From positions 4,588,001 through 4,652,000 of the forward strand of contig NZ_CP154845.1 in assembly GCF_047302285.1 (NCBI RefSeq): DNA of 64,000 nucleotides, in the 5' to 3' direction. Of this stretch, positions 25,613-33,780 are shown one piece after another (position 1 is the first letter of the stretch; each line of letters begins with the position of its first letter). Position numbers and translations under genes: made by a program. Source of the DNA: Robertmurraya sp047302285. Its GTDB lineage: Bacteria; Bacillota; Bacilli; Bacillales; Cytobacillaceae. The notes under the pieces are model-generated. The model searched no databases and had not been told where the DNA came from. It saw nothing but the letters and a program-made list of their open reading frames with translations.

Positions 25613-26355
25613 CGTCTTACCTCCATTCGATTCAAAATACTAATCGATACAAGATAAAATAGTGCTGTTGTTACAAGTACTTTAATGGCAAACAGGGCTA
25701 GTGAAGACTCAAAAAAGTAAAATTGAAACAAACCAATTAACGTCGCATCTCTTTGCATGAAGCCATCATAAAACAAGGAGCCTACCACGATAACAGGGAC
25801 TAGAACGGCAAACATTTTATGGATCTGAACTAAGGTGCCAATGAAATAACCAATAGAGCTAATCCAAAAAATATAGAGCAGGCTTGCGACAATTCCGATC
25901 ATTATCTCACTTGTTACGAGTGGCGTTGCATAAAGTTGTTCTTTGAATAAAAAGTATGCAATACAGTGAATGAGAAAACGTGACATTACAGCAGTAATTG
26001 CTCCAAGTATGCTTGCAGCTAACAAAAAGAAAATATTGGAGAGACTGCTGCTCAAACGGTTGGTTACAAAAGTAAACTCTTGATTTCGATAAGGCTTCGT
26101 CGTAATCGTAATGGAGGTCACAAGAATCCAAATGAACGTAAAGACAATGACAAGGTCAGCTGAGTAATTCTTTATGTGGAAAATGAACCCACTTGATGAT
26201 CCTCCAGAAGAACCACCATTCCCAGCGAGGGAAAATAAAATAGCGATAAACTGAATTCCCACAAGTGAGCTAAAGGCATCAATATAAGCTTTCATTTTAA
26301 ATTGAAATTGTTTTTTCACCGTTTCCATTAAACTAACGTTCGCTAAAGACATCAT
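25609..26355 (-). CDS. ABC transporter permease (ABC-2 type)
   Basis: This 248-residue membrane protein has six hydrophobic segments, and its first cytoplasmic stretch reads LMETVKKQFQFKMKAY. The Gly/Ser stretch GGSSGGSSS sits in an outer loop. ATG 26355 is used for its GGGGGA site; the frame is open to 26400. It overlaps the ATPase gene and forms an exporter with it. Substrate unknown; YtrA-type operons often handle cell-wall-active compounds. Confidence 0.82.
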   Translation of the reverse strand: MMSLANVSLMETVKKQFQFKMKAYIDAFSSLVGIQFIAILFSLAGNGGSSGGSSSGFIFHIKNYSADLVIVFTFIWILVTSITITTKPYRNQEFTFVTNRLSSSLSNIFFLLAASILGAITAVMSRFLIHCIAYFLFKEQLYATPLVTSEIMIGIVASLLYIFWISSIGYFIGTLVQIHKMFAVLVPVIVVGSLFYDGFMQRDATLIGLFQFYFFESSLALFAIKVLVTTALFYLVSISILNRMEVRR

Positions 26356-27235
26356 CGATTCCCCCTTTCGTCTCATTCGTGAGATAGACGCATAAATCAC
26401 TTGCCCTTACTGGTGAAAATTCCACCCCTGACAAAGTAGCTTCTTTTTGATCCACTTTAGAAAAATTATTTCGCACAACGACGTACAACGTGTCTATGCC
26501 GATAAGCCGTTCAAAAACGCTGTCACGACTCTCCACCCATTTTCGTACGAGAGATGAAGGACCTTGAAGACCAATGGCCCACTCCTTCAAATCAGAAATC
26601 GATTGATGAAGCAACACCTTTCCATCTTTGATCAGAAGCACATCCTCAAGGATATCCTCAATTTCATTTAAATGATGACTTGAGAGCAAAATCGTACGGG
26701 GATGGGCAATATAATCCTTCATTAGCGCACGATAAAAATCCTTTCTGACCGCTTCATCCATTCCTGTCGTTGGCTCATCAAAAATCGTTAAGGGACATCT
26801 CGACGCTAATCCGACGATCATATTAAACGTACTTGTTCTCCCTTTAGAAAGCGTATTATGATAATGGCTAGGATCAAAACCAAAGTATTGGAAAAGGCCG
26901 TTTGCCAGTTCCATATCCCAATTTGGGTAAAAACTTTCTGCTGCCTCTAGTAACTCTTGTAGCTGCAAGGCAGGAGGGAATCCCATTTGGTCATCCACAA
27001 ATATCGTATTCGCTGAAGTATGCAGATTATTAAATGGATGCTGTTCGAACACCCTCACATTACCAGATGTTTCCTTTATGAATCCAGCAAGAATTTTTAG
27101 CAACGTTGTTTTCCCGACTCCATTTCTCCCTATTAAACCTGTAATCTTATTTTCTTCAATTGAAAAAGAAAGTCCGTCTAGCACATTTTTACGAAAAAAC
27201 GCTTTCGTTACGCCGGTACATTCGATTACATTCAT
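26333..27235 (-). CDS. ABC transporter ATP-binding protein
   Basis: This 300-residue protein has Walker A LIGRNGVGKTT, an atypical signature in LSKGRTSTF (LSKGR instead of LSGGQ, common in YtrB/YhcG-type ATPases), Walker B LTIFDEPTTGMDEA, and the H-loop LLSSHHLNEIED. The C-terminal ~90 residues form a regulatory extension. It sits directly after the GntR gene (4-nt overlap) and before the permease. Confidence 0.92.
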   Translation of the reverse strand: MNVIECTGVTKAFFRKNVLDGLSFSIEENKITGLIGRNGVGKTTLLKILAGFIKETSGNVRVFEQHPFNNLHTSANTIFVDDQMGFPPALQLQELLEAAESFYPNWDMELANGLFQYFGFDPSHYHNTLSKGRTSTFNMIVGLASRCPLTIFDEPTTGMDEAVRKDFYRALMKDYIAHPRTILLSSHHLNEIEDILEDVLLIKDGKVLLHQSISDLKEWAIGLQGPSSLVRKWVESRDSVFERLIGIDTLYVVVRNNFSKVDQKEATLSGVEFSPVRASDLCVYLTNETKGGIDDVFSER

Positions 27236-27612
27236 TGACTTCCCTCCTTATATCGTGCGGCTTTTATCATTTCCATTAACTCGGTTTCACTGATATCCAA
27301 ACGCTCTGCCTCTAATACAAGCTCCTCAACGAGCTTTTTTAACGTACCATTTCTTCGCTTTTGAGCAATTCTTTCCTTTGCATTCTCCGTAACAAACATC
27401 CCTAACCCTCGCTTTTTATAAAGAATTTGTTCATCCGCTAAAAGATTGAGCCCTTTCGCTGCTGTCGCTGGATTGATGGTAAACATCTCTGCTAACTGAT
27501 ATTGAGAGTACACTTTTTGGTTGTTTTCAAAATGGCCGTTCAATATTTCTGTTTCGATCCATTCGGCAATTTGTACATAAATGGGCTTCGAACCATCTGG
27601 GTTAAAAATCAT
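27232..27612 (-). CDS. GntR-family regulator (YtrA subfamily)
   Basis: This 126-residue protein has an N-terminal winged helix (SKPIYVQIAEWIETEILNG, then VYSQYQLAEMFTINPATAAKGL) and only a short C-terminal helical part, as in YtrA/YhcF regulators that control adjacent ABC exporters. It is first in the four-gene operon. A perfect 10-bp inverted repeat overlaps its promoter, so autoregulation is likely. Confidence 0.93.
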   Translation of the reverse strand: MIFNPDGSKPIYVQIAEWIETEILNGHFENNQKVYSQYQLAEMFTINPATAAKGLNLLADEQILYKKRGLGMFVTENAKERIAQKRRNGTLKKLVEELVLEAERLDISETELMEMIKAARYKEGSQ

Positions 27613-27631
27613 GGCCGCCTCCTTTCTAACT

Positions 27632-27682
27632 TAGTACATTACTGATGTAATGTACTATATTCCATTTTGGCAATAAATTCAA
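27632..27682 (-). promoter_or_regulatory. Promoter and operator of the GntR/ABC operon
   Basis: On the minus strand TTGAAT (27677-27682), a 17-bp spacer and TATAGT (27654-27659) form the promoter. The perfect inverted repeat TAGTACATTA-N6-TAATGTACTA (27632-27657) starts in the -10 and covers the start site, the expected position for YtrA-type repression. Confidence 0.85.
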
Positions 27683-27854
27683 GCAAATCTTAAAAAATTT
27701 ACGAAATTAGACAAAAGTTTCCTTTCATTTTGCCTCAAAATAACGGAATCGTATGGAAATCTTAAAAATGCTTTATATTATAGGAGAACGTAATGGCTCA
27801 CTGGACGATTTAGTGGTAAAGTTGAGAAATATATAAAACAAGTAGGTGAACAAC

Positions 27855-28232
27855 ATGATCGAAATAAAATCATCTCTCATTAGTGATGGAGAATTCAATA
27901 GAGGGGTATTTGCTACACGCGATATCAAAAAAGGGGAACTTCTCCATGAAGCGCCTGTCATTGCTTATCCAAACGATCAACATGAACATATTGAAAAAAC
28001 ACTTCTTGCTGATTATGCTTTTGAATATGGAAAAAACCATACAGCCATTCTTCTTGGCTATGGGATGTTATTTAACCATTCTTATGAACCTAACGCCACG
28101 TATGAAATTAATTTTGATAACCACACTTTTGACTTCTATGCTTATAAAGACATTAAAGCTGGAGAGGAAGTCTTCATTAATTACAACGGTGATGAGGATG
28201 ACAAAGAATTACTATGGTTTGACAAGGAATAG
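27855..28232 (+). CDS. SET-domain protein
   Basis: This 125-residue minimal SET-domain protein has RGVFATRDIKKGELLHEAPV at the N-terminus, LFNHSYEPNATYE in the middle (NHS.xPN signature), and GEEVFINYNGDE near the C-terminus. SET proteins are lysine methyltransferases in eukaryotes; small bacterial forms have unknown substrates. ATG 27855 follows AGGTG; an in-frame GTG at 27846 is less likely. Confidence 0.85.
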   Translation: MIEIKSSLISDGEFNRGVFATRDIKKGELLHEAPVIAYPNDQHEHIEKTLLADYAFEYGKNHTAILLGYGMLFNHSYEPNATYEINFDNHTFDFYAYKDIKAGEEVFINYNGDEDDKELLWFDKE

Positions 28233-28243
28233 AGGTGTAATAA

Positions 28244-28453
28244 GTGAATAAACGATGGACCATCAAAGATATACAAAAATATGTGCAGAACAACTCAGAA
28301 AGCACATTACTTTCAACCGAATTTCACGGATTTTCTCAAAAATTACAATTCAAGTGCGCATGCGGGAATGAGTTCGAGAAAAGTTTTACGAAATTCAAAA
28401 ATAATAACCAACGGAAATGCGATGTGTGCCAACCGCCAAAACCCTCACGTTAA
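28244..28453 (+). CDS. Small zinc-ribbon-like protein
   Basis: This 69-residue protein from a GTG start has an N-terminal helix (TIKDIQKYVQNNSES) and a treble-clef-like CACGNEF..KCDVC arrangement that could bind one zinc. It lies 11 nt after the SET gene on the same strand. The pattern resembles zinc ribbons found on DNA-binding proteins, but no function is known. Confidence 0.65.
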   Translation: MNKRWTIKDIQKYVQNNSESTLLSTEFHGFSQKLQFKCACGNEFEKSFTKFKNNNQRKCDVCQPPKPSR

Positions 28454-28473
28454 CAAAGAATGGAGTGGATCCG

Positions 28474-28620
28474 ATGAGTAAAGCAAAAGGAAAAGGCGGA
28501 ACCGGAAGAGGAACCGGCAAAAAAGGCTGGAATCGTTGGCAGGCCAGTGCAAACAAAGCGAAAAGTGCTAAGCCTTATAAGAGCAAAGGGACCAAAATTA
28601 AAAAAGAAACAACTGATTGA
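28474..28620 (+). CDS. Small basic Gly/Lys-rich protein (DUF3934-like)
   Basis: This is a 48-residue protein, SKAKGKGGTGRGTGKKGWNR and then WQASANKAKSAKPYKSKG, very basic and without hydrophobic core. It resembles the short DUF3934 family of Bacillus; the assignment is from memory of the pattern. GGAGTGGATCCG precedes ATG 28474. It follows the zinc-ribbon gene by 20 nt and may be co-transcribed with the SET gene. Confidence 0.65.
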   Translation: MSKAKGKGGTGRGTGKKGWNRWQASANKAKSAKPYKSKGTKIKKETTD

Positions 28621-28680
28621 CATGATTTAGAAGATCCATTATCGTAAAAGTATAAATAGCGAAAGGGTGACCCAATAAAC

Positions 28681-28692
28681 ATGAAGTTCTAA
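28681..28692 (+). CDS. Three-codon leader ORF (Met-Lys-Phe-stop)
   Basis: ATG-AAG-TTC-TAA is preceded by AAAGGGTGA at workable spacing. The stop codon overlaps the first base pairs of a long hairpin that ends in a U-run. Such minimal uORFs plus attenuators precede ribosome-protecting ABC-F genes in other Firmicutes, where antibiotic-stalled ribosomes favour read-through. Confidence 0.6.
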   Translation: MKF

Positions 28693-28873
28693 TCCTATTT
28701 TTCGAAAATACAAATTGAAGATTCTAAAAACACAGCTGATAACGGCTCTTTTTGTGTTGTCTTCAATTTCATTTTTCAGGATAGGATTGGATTTTTTTGT
28801 TGTTGTCACCACAATGACAGCTTCTTTGCTTTTCGTTAGCGCCTCCTATTCTGAATATAGGAGGCGCTTTTTG
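28691..28873 (+). promoter_or_regulatory. Two-hairpin attenuator region ahead of the ABC-F gene
   Basis: Hairpin 1 is long and imperfect: AATCCTAT (28691-28698) pairs with ATAGGATT (28781-28788), with inner AATTGAAGA/TCTTCAATT and AACACA/TGTGTT stems, followed by T7 (28791-28797). Hairpin 2 is a strong terminator: AGCGCCTCCTAT (28838-28849) with ATAGGAGGCGCT (28857-28868) and T5. The ABC-F ATG is 32 nt further on. Ribosome stalling on the MKF leader could disturb hairpin 1. Confidence 0.7.
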
Positions 28874-28904
28874 TCTCCTTATCCTTAAAAACGGAGATGA
28901 TTAT

Positions 28905-30461
28905 ATGCTTTTAGAAGCCCTTAGTATTAAATTTTTTATAAAAGAACGACAGCTACTCGACATCGATCGCATTCAAATTAACAAGGGAGATCGAATTGGC
29001 TTAATTGGAAAAAATGGAACCGGTAAAACGACTTTGTTAGAGGTCCTCGCAGGGAAAAGAACGATTGATGAAGGAATGATTCATCAGCACGCTACATGCG
29101 AACTCCTTCCCCAGCTCAAACGCTCTGATACGACCAAAAGTGGGGGTGAAGTGACGCAAGAATATATTATTGACGCATTGACGCGAAATCCGGAGATATT
29201 ACTGGCAGATGAGCCCACAACCCATTTGGATACAGAGCATATTGAATGGTTAGAGAAAAAATTAGCGAACTGGCAAGGTGCACTCCTTTTGGTATCCCAT
29301 GATAGAACCTTTTTGGATGCCCTTTGCACGTCCATTTGGGAGCTTGATAATGGTCATGTGAAAGAATACAAAGGCAATTATTCTGCGTATTTAAAGCAAA
29401 AGGATCTGGAAATACGCAGTCACGAAGCCGCCTATGAAAAATATGAGAAAACGAAAAAACAGTTAGAAGAAGCCATCGTCATGAAAGAAAAGAAAGCTGC
29501 CCGTGCGACGAAAACACCGAAAAACGTGAGCTCCATTGAAGCAAAAAAGTCGAAGCCTTATTTTGCAAAAAAACAAAAGAAATTGCAAACAGTTGCAAAA
29601 TCAATTGAAACTCGTTTAGAAAAGCTCGATAAAGTAGAAAAAATGAAAGAAAGCCCCGCTATCCGAATGGCATTGCCAAACGAAGAAGCGTTTACGGGTA
29701 GAACCATCCTTCGTGCTCATGATGTATCAGGAGGATTCGAAAACCGCGTTCTTTGGAAAAAAGCTAGTTTTGAGGTGCGTGGTGGTGACAAACTTGCGAT
29801 CATTGGTGTAAACGGAAGTGGGAAAACAACGATATTGAAGAAAATTGTTAACAAAGAGTCTGGTATAACCCTCTCTCCAGCGGTAAAGTATGGGTATTTT
29901 AGTCAAACCATCGATTTATTAGATACAGAAAAAACAATCTTAGAGAATGTGCAAGTTTCATCGAACCACACGGAAACCTTTATCCGCATTGTTTTAGCGA
30001 GGCTTCATTTTTTCCGAGAGGATGTCTATAAAGAAGTCAATGTCCTTAGCGGAGGCGAACGTGTCAAAGTAGCCCTCGCCAAATTATTTGTTGGCGATAT
30101 TAACACACTCATTCTTGACGAGCCGACCAATTTTCTCGATATTGAGGCGGTTGAAGCATTGGAATCTTTGTTGGTCGACTACAAAGGAACCATCATTTTT
30201 GTTTCCCATGACCGCCGATTCATTGAAAAGATAGCCACACGAATCTTGACAATCGAAAATGAGGAACTACATGTATTTGAAGGCACCTACGATGAATATA
30301 AAAATGATGAACCACGCTCACGTTCAGATGAAGAGGATAACCTCTTGGTCCTTGAAACAAAAATAACCGAAGTGTTGAGCAGATTAAGCATCGAACCGAC
30401 GGAAGAACTCGAACAGGAATTCCAGAGGTTATTGGCAGTAAAAAGGAAATGGCTGAAATAG
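28905..30461 (+). CDS. Vga-type ABC-F ribosomal protection protein
   Basis: This 518-residue protein has two ABC modules and no membrane domain: Walker A GLIGKNGTGKTT and AIIGVNGSGKTT, signatures KSGGEVTQEY and LSGGERVKVA, and Walker B LLADEPTTHLD and LILDEPTNFLD. The linker (ARD) region is Lys-rich (ATKTPKNVSSIEAKKSKPYF). The pattern is close to staphylococcal Vga proteins, which dislodge pleuromutilins, lincosamides and streptogramin A from the ribosome. The actual antibiotic spectrum cannot be read from sequence. It is controlled by an attenuator leader. Confidence 0.9.
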   Translation: MLLEALSIKFFIKERQLLDIDRIQINKGDRIGLIGKNGTGKTTLLEVLAGKRTIDEGMIHQHATCELLPQLKRSDTTKSGGEVTQEYIIDALTRNPEILLADEPTTHLDTEHIEWLEKKLANWQGALLLVSHDRTFLDALCTSIWELDNGHVKEYKGNYSAYLKQKDLEIRSHEAAYEKYEKTKKQLEEAIVMKEKKAARATKTPKNVSSIEAKKSKPYFAKKQKKLQTVAKSIETRLEKLDKVEKMKESPAIRMALPNEEAFTGRTILRAHDVSGGFENRVLWKKASFEVRGGDKLAIIGVNGSGKTTILKKIVNKESGITLSPAVKYGYFSQTIDLLDTEKTILENVQVSSNHTETFIRIVLARLHFFREDVYKEVNVLSGGERVKVALAKLFVGDINTLILDEPTNFLDIEAVEALESLLVDYKGTIIFVSHDRRFIEKIATRILTIENEELHVFEGTYDEYKNDEPRSRSDEEDNLLVLETKITEVLSRLSIEPTEELEQEFQRLLAVKRKWLK

Positions 30462-30494
30462 AAAAAGGCTGGGACATAACTAGCTTCAAATAAT

Positions 30495-30542
30495 GAGAAA
30501 GGTGAATTTGAGGGTACTCAAATTCACCTTTCTCTATTTTTG
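30495..30542 (+). terminator. ABC-F gene terminator
   Basis: GAGAAAGGTGAATTTGA (30495-30511) pairs with TCAAATTCACCTTTCTC (30518-30534) and is followed by a T-rich tail. The leading GGCTGGGACATAA is a common Firmicute intergenic phrase. Confidence 0.93.
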
Positions 30543-30681
30543 TATTAACGCAAAACCCATTTCGTTTTCTATCTTCGATTTTCCTCGCACAAAAAAATCG
30601 AGGGAAATGCAAATTAGCCTTCAAGAATCCACATCAATTTACGGGTTTGTCTAAATTTCTACTATAAAACCCTATTTTGTT

Positions 30682-30950
30682 CCAACCATCTCTCACCCTT
30701 AAGCGGAATTTTTCCTGTTATATCCCCCAATGGAGTCCCTTTTAGGGATAATAACGGAAGATTTTCCGCTTATGGAGGGCAAAATCGTTTATTTTGGCAT
30801 TTTTTGAGGGAATAGCAGGAATTTTTCCTGTTATTTCGGCTCTTTTTCATGATGGTTGCTCATTAAGCGGAATTTTTCCTGTTATTTTTTCATACCGATA
30901 CGCCAACTGTTTATACGAACAATTTATCCACAAGTCGAGGGAATTTATAC
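30682..30950. repeat. REP-like intergenic repeat, copy B (most complete)
   Basis: This copy holds four units of the quasi-palindrome TAAGCGGAANNNTTCCTGTTAT: 30700-30721 forward, 30751-30772 reverse (ATAACGGAAG..CCGCTTA), 30811-30834 variant (AATAGCAGGAA..), and 30864-30885 forward. The tail TTTATACGAAC..CCACAAGTCGAGG follows. It is the intact, unoccupied reference for copies A, C and D. The rest of the gap 30543-30681 shows no gene. Confidence 0.85.
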
Positions 30951-30996
30951 ACTCCAAACTAGAATCAAAGAGTCGTTACCATCGATTCTTTTTCTA

Positions 30997-31494
30997 TTAC
31001 GATATTGCCGCAACCGTCTCATCTGTCCATCCTTTACACACATCGACCCACTCTCTCGCTCCAGCGTACTCTTGAATTTCTTCACAAGAAAGTTCAATTG
31101 CTGAATTCGTGCTCCCACACGCTGGATAAAGGGTCTCAAAACGTTTCATAGAGACGTCCAGATATACATCCAAATGATTCGCTAACCCGAACGGGCAAAC
31201 ACCACCGATCATATGTCCCGTTTGTTCAAACACCTCATCTGGGGCTAGCATCCGAGCCTTGAAGCCAAAAGTATGACGAAATTTCTTGTTGTCTATTTTG
31301 GCATCACCAGCAGCTACAACAAGGATCGCTTGCTCTCCATCACCGCGAAACGAAAGGGTCTTCGCAATTCTTGCTGGAATCACCCCAATTGCTTCTGCTG
31401 CCATATCGACGGTAGCACTCGATTGCTCAAAAACGAGGACATCTTTTTCCCGGTTCCATTTCTTAAAATGATCCAATACAGTTTCTAATGACAC
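30997..31494 (-). CDS. YbaK/ProX-family aminoacyl-tRNA deacylase-like protein
   Basis: This 165-residue single-domain protein of the YbaK/aaRS-associated family has AEAIGVIPARIAKTLSF (conserved Lys), VVAAGDAKIDNKKF, and the GHMIGGVCPFG motif. The family hydrolyses mischarged tRNAs, often Cys- or Ala-tRNAPro. The variant here (ending CGSTNSAIELSCEEI) is the common Bacillus type. Specificity is not assignable. Confidence 0.9.
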   Translation of the reverse strand: MSLETVLDHFKKWNREKDVLVFEQSSATVDMAAEAIGVIPARIAKTLSFRGDGEQAILVVAAGDAKIDNKKFRHTFGFKARMLAPDEVFEQTGHMIGGVCPFGLANHLDVYLDVSMKRFETLYPACGSTNSAIELSCEEIQEYAGAREWVDVCKGWTDETVAAIS

Positions 31495-31580
31495 CCGTGT
31501 TCCCTCCCATCATTTGACAATATGATAGCAAACTTCAATACGGTGAAGCAATTGTTTTTGGCATATTTTGTTAAGAATTT

Positions 31581-32324
31581 TCAACTGAACAGTCTGCTCC
31601 AAAACCCTTTCTTCTCTTTTGACTCTGGCTTATCAGGTACTTTTTCTTCCTCTTTTTCTATTAAAACACCTTTTTCCTTCGCTTCCTTAATCCAGCTTGG
31701 AAATTCGTTAAGAAGCATATCATAGAGTTGCTCATCAGAGATGGCATCAACATCTTCAATGTGAATAAAATTAGCGTTATCTACAAAACGGCCTTCGAGA
31801 TGATCGATTTTTCTTAAAAAATCAAAATTACCATTGCCAATCCCGACAAATTGCCAAAATAGTGGTTTAATAGACGTCCCTTCAATAATAGGCTTGATCG
31901 ATTTCTTACATCCACCATCATTGATAAACACGATGAAAGCAGGATCGTCACTCATCTCTTCCTTCGTATATTTCTTCACGACATCCCTCATGACAGGCGG
32001 TTCATCATTTCTTCCAAACTTATGTATTAAGTCATTCTCGATGATTTGACGATCCACATATCCTTCAAAATCCCTCTCTGTTACAGGCTTCAATCTTGAA
32101 AATTCGTTATCGTACACCCAAATATCGAGAGACCCATCATCATCAAATTGAGACGCGACCGCAAGTATTCTCTCCACCACTTTTTGAACCGTCCCATTTT
32201 TGTACAAGGTGCGCATAGAGCCTGTAATATCCAATACCAATCCGACTCGAGCCTTTACGGTCGTCAATTCCTTTTTCTCCAGAACAAGTTTTACCGTTCT
32301 CTTCTGTAGATCAATTGTCGCCAT
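31581..32324 (-). CDS. VWA-domain protein of the tellurite-resistance (TerF-like) type
   Basis: This 247-residue protein has a von Willebrand A domain with an intact MIDAS start DITGSM near residue 32 and the FIVFINDGGCKKS segment. The pattern matches the C-terminal VWA of TerF/TerY proteins. The tail is charged (EEEKVPDKPESKEKKGFW). It stands alone; no ter operon partners are nearby, so the role is unknown. Confidence 0.82.
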   Translation of the reverse strand: MATIDLQKRTVKLVLEKKELTTVKARVGLVLDITGSMRTLYKNGTVQKVVERILAVASQFDDDGSLDIWVYDNEFSRLKPVTERDFEGYVDRQIIENDLIHKFGRNDEPPVMRDVVKKYTKEEMSDDPAFIVFINDGGCKKSIKPIIEGTSIKPLFWQFVGIGNGNFDFLRKIDHLEGRFVDNANFIHIEDVDAISDEQLYDMLLNEFPSWIKEAKEKGVLIEKEEEKVPDKPESKEKKGFWSRLFS

Positions 32325-32418
32325 TTTATTCCTCCTCTCTCATTTCTTCTATCATATCGTAAAGTGATATGATGTAAAATTAAGGAATATAACTCACGGT
32401 GAATATCGTTCTTTTTAC

Positions 32419-32607
32419 CTACAACCAGCTTTCCGGAGTCAAAAACACAACGACTACAACACAAATAAAGATTAGTGCTAGTAAAATTAATAGCTTCGTA
32501 AGTCCTTTCTTACTTAAACCATTATTTTCAGTTGAGTCTTTTCTTGTAATCATGAGTCCAATAAAGATTCCAATAATGACAATCGCTAATAGAAAGTAAC
32601 CTCCCAT
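32419..32607 (-). CDS. Small two-helix membrane protein
   Basis: This 62-residue protein has two hydrophobic helices separated by a polar loop (TRKDSTENNGLSKKG). It lies 16 nt after the 125-residue membrane gene and has no recognisable domain. It is probably the last gene of the Xre operon. Confidence 0.6.
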   Translation of the reverse strand: MGGYFLLAIVIIGIFIGLMITRKDSTENNGLSKKGLTKLLILLALIFICVVVVVFLTPESWL

Positions 32608-32623
32608 AGCAACATCCCTCCAA

Positions 32624-33001
32624 TTAGTAAATTTTTGAGTATACTACGAATGAGATAAATACAGTACAGATGATTAATGCTGTTAAAATATGGAGCAACT
32701 CACTTGCAGTTAATGTAAATAATCCAACCTGCAAACCTATATTAAAAATAAGCAAGTAAACCATCAATGCCGTGACAGAGAAAAACATGCCTTTTTCCCG
32801 AATTCGTTTCATCCGTTCATCCTTTTGCTGAAATTGTGGGTAAAGATAGCTTAGACAAAAACTCATGATCCCCATCGCAAACATCATCAAAAAGCTTGTA
32901 TTTGGTGCTGCGTTTGCCATAAAGCTTACGAACAATAAGAAGCCTCCCATGGCAAAAAAGAATAAGCCAAAGATGAAATATAAAACTCTATAGCTCTTCA
33001 T
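32624..33001 (-). CDS. Four-helix membrane protein paired with an Xre regulator
   Basis: This 125-residue protein has four membrane segments, and a basic cytoplasmic loop (QQKDERMKRIREKG) lies between the second and third. It overlaps the regulator stop by 4 nt. Such Xre plus small integral-membrane-protein pairs are common in Bacillaceae, and their function is unknown. Confidence 0.72.
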   Translation of the reverse strand: MKSYRVLYFIFGLFFFAMGGFLLFVSFMANAAPNTSFLMMFAMGIMSFCLSYLYPQFQQKDERMKRIREKGMFFSVTALMVYLLIFNIGLQVGLFTLTASELLHILTALIICTVFISFVVYSKIY

Positions 33002-33213
33002 CCCTTTTTCCCCTCCTTATCTTCTTCATAAACGAATAATTCCTCTATCGTGGTGTTAAACGTTTTAGCGAGCAGAAACGCAAGTGGAAGTGAGGGCGAA
33101 TATTTTCCCTTTTCAATTGAAATAATCGTTTGTCGTGAGACCCCTAATTTTTCAGCTAATCGATCTTGAGATAGTCCATGTTTTTTCCGATACTCAACGA
33201 TATGATTTTTCAA
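32998..33213 (-). CDS. Xre-family HTH regulator
   Basis: This 71-residue single HTH domain (HGLSQDRLAEKLGVSRQTI, then IEKGKYSPSLPLAFLLAK) is of the YozG/small Cro-like type. The start is TTG 33213, with GGGAGGTGG upstream. A 13-bp inverted repeat overlapping the -35 suggests autorepression. First gene of a three-gene operon. Confidence 0.9.
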   Translation of the reverse strand: MKNHIVEYRKKHGLSQDRLAEKLGVSRQTIISIEKGKYSPSLPLAFLLAKTFNTTIEELFVYEEDKEGKKG

Positions 33214-33236
33214 TAACGACCACCTCCCTTATACTT

Positions 33237-33277
33237 AGTATAAATGTAAAAGAAACTTTACGTCAAGTTTCCTTTAC
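33237..33277 (-). promoter_or_regulatory. Promoter and palindromic operator of the Xre operon
   Basis: On the minus strand TTGACG (33261-33266), an 18-bp spacer and TATACT (33237-33242) form the promoter. The inverted repeat GTAAAAGAAACTT (33246-33258) / AAGTTTCCTTTAC (33265-33277), one mismatch in 13, brackets the -35. Confidence 0.75.
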
Positions 33278-33313
33278 AAAAATAAAGACGACACCCCGTT
33301 AAGTGTCGTCTTT
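33275..33313 (-). terminator. csaA terminator
   Basis: AAAGACGACAC (33284-33294) pairs with GTGTCGTCTTT (33303-33313); read on the minus strand it is followed by a U-rich tract. Confidence 0.88.
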
Positions 33314-33343
33314 ATAAGTTACACCTTGCATTTCTTCTCAACA

Positions 33344-33673
33344 TTAGGAAATTGGTGTGCCGTTCGGAACGGTCTCATCGATATTTAGTAATACGACATC
33401 ATCTTCCCCAGGAACTCCCCCTATCACCAATACTTCAGACTTAAATCCCGCTATTCTTCTCGGTGGAAAATTGACTACCGCCACAACCTGACGTCCGATT
33501 AACTGTTCAGGTGTATACCGCTTCGTAATCTGTGCCGACGAGTTTTTAACTCCAAGTTCACCAAAATCGATTTCCAATTTAATCGCTGGCTTTCTTGCTT
33601 CAGGGAATGGCTCAGCTTTTAATACAGTCCCCACACGCAAATCTAGCTTCAAAAAATCTTCGATCGTTGCCAT
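33344..33673 (-). CDS. csaA: CsaA, tRNA-binding-domain chaperone-like protein
   Basis: This 109-residue OB-fold tRNA-binding-domain protein has FLKLDLRVGTVLKAEPFPEA, KLEIDFGELGVKNSSAQIT, VVAVVNFPPRRIAGFKSEVL, and a VPNGTPIS end. It matches B. subtilis CsaA in length and pattern. CsaA was described as a secretion-related chaperone and shares the fold of methionyl-tRNA synthetase C-domains. Single gene with its own terminator. Confidence 0.94.
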   Translation of the reverse strand: MATIEDFLKLDLRVGTVLKAEPFPEARKPAIKLEIDFGELGVKNSSAQITKRYTPEQLIGRQVVAVVNFPPRRIAGFKSEVLVIGGVPGEDDVVLLNIDETVPNGTPIS

Positions 33674-33780
33674 GATAATCTCCTCCTATCGCATCTCTGT
33701 TATTTTTCATTTTAAAGAAGTGAGCAAAACGAAGCAATATTTTTACCATTTTATAGCATAATAGAGGGTGAGGTGAAAAC

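Noticed and set aside
30462..30660. Coding ORF on the minus strand (30220-30624)
   Set aside because: It overlaps the ABC-F gene end and a strong terminator and has no ribosome site or recognisable sequence.
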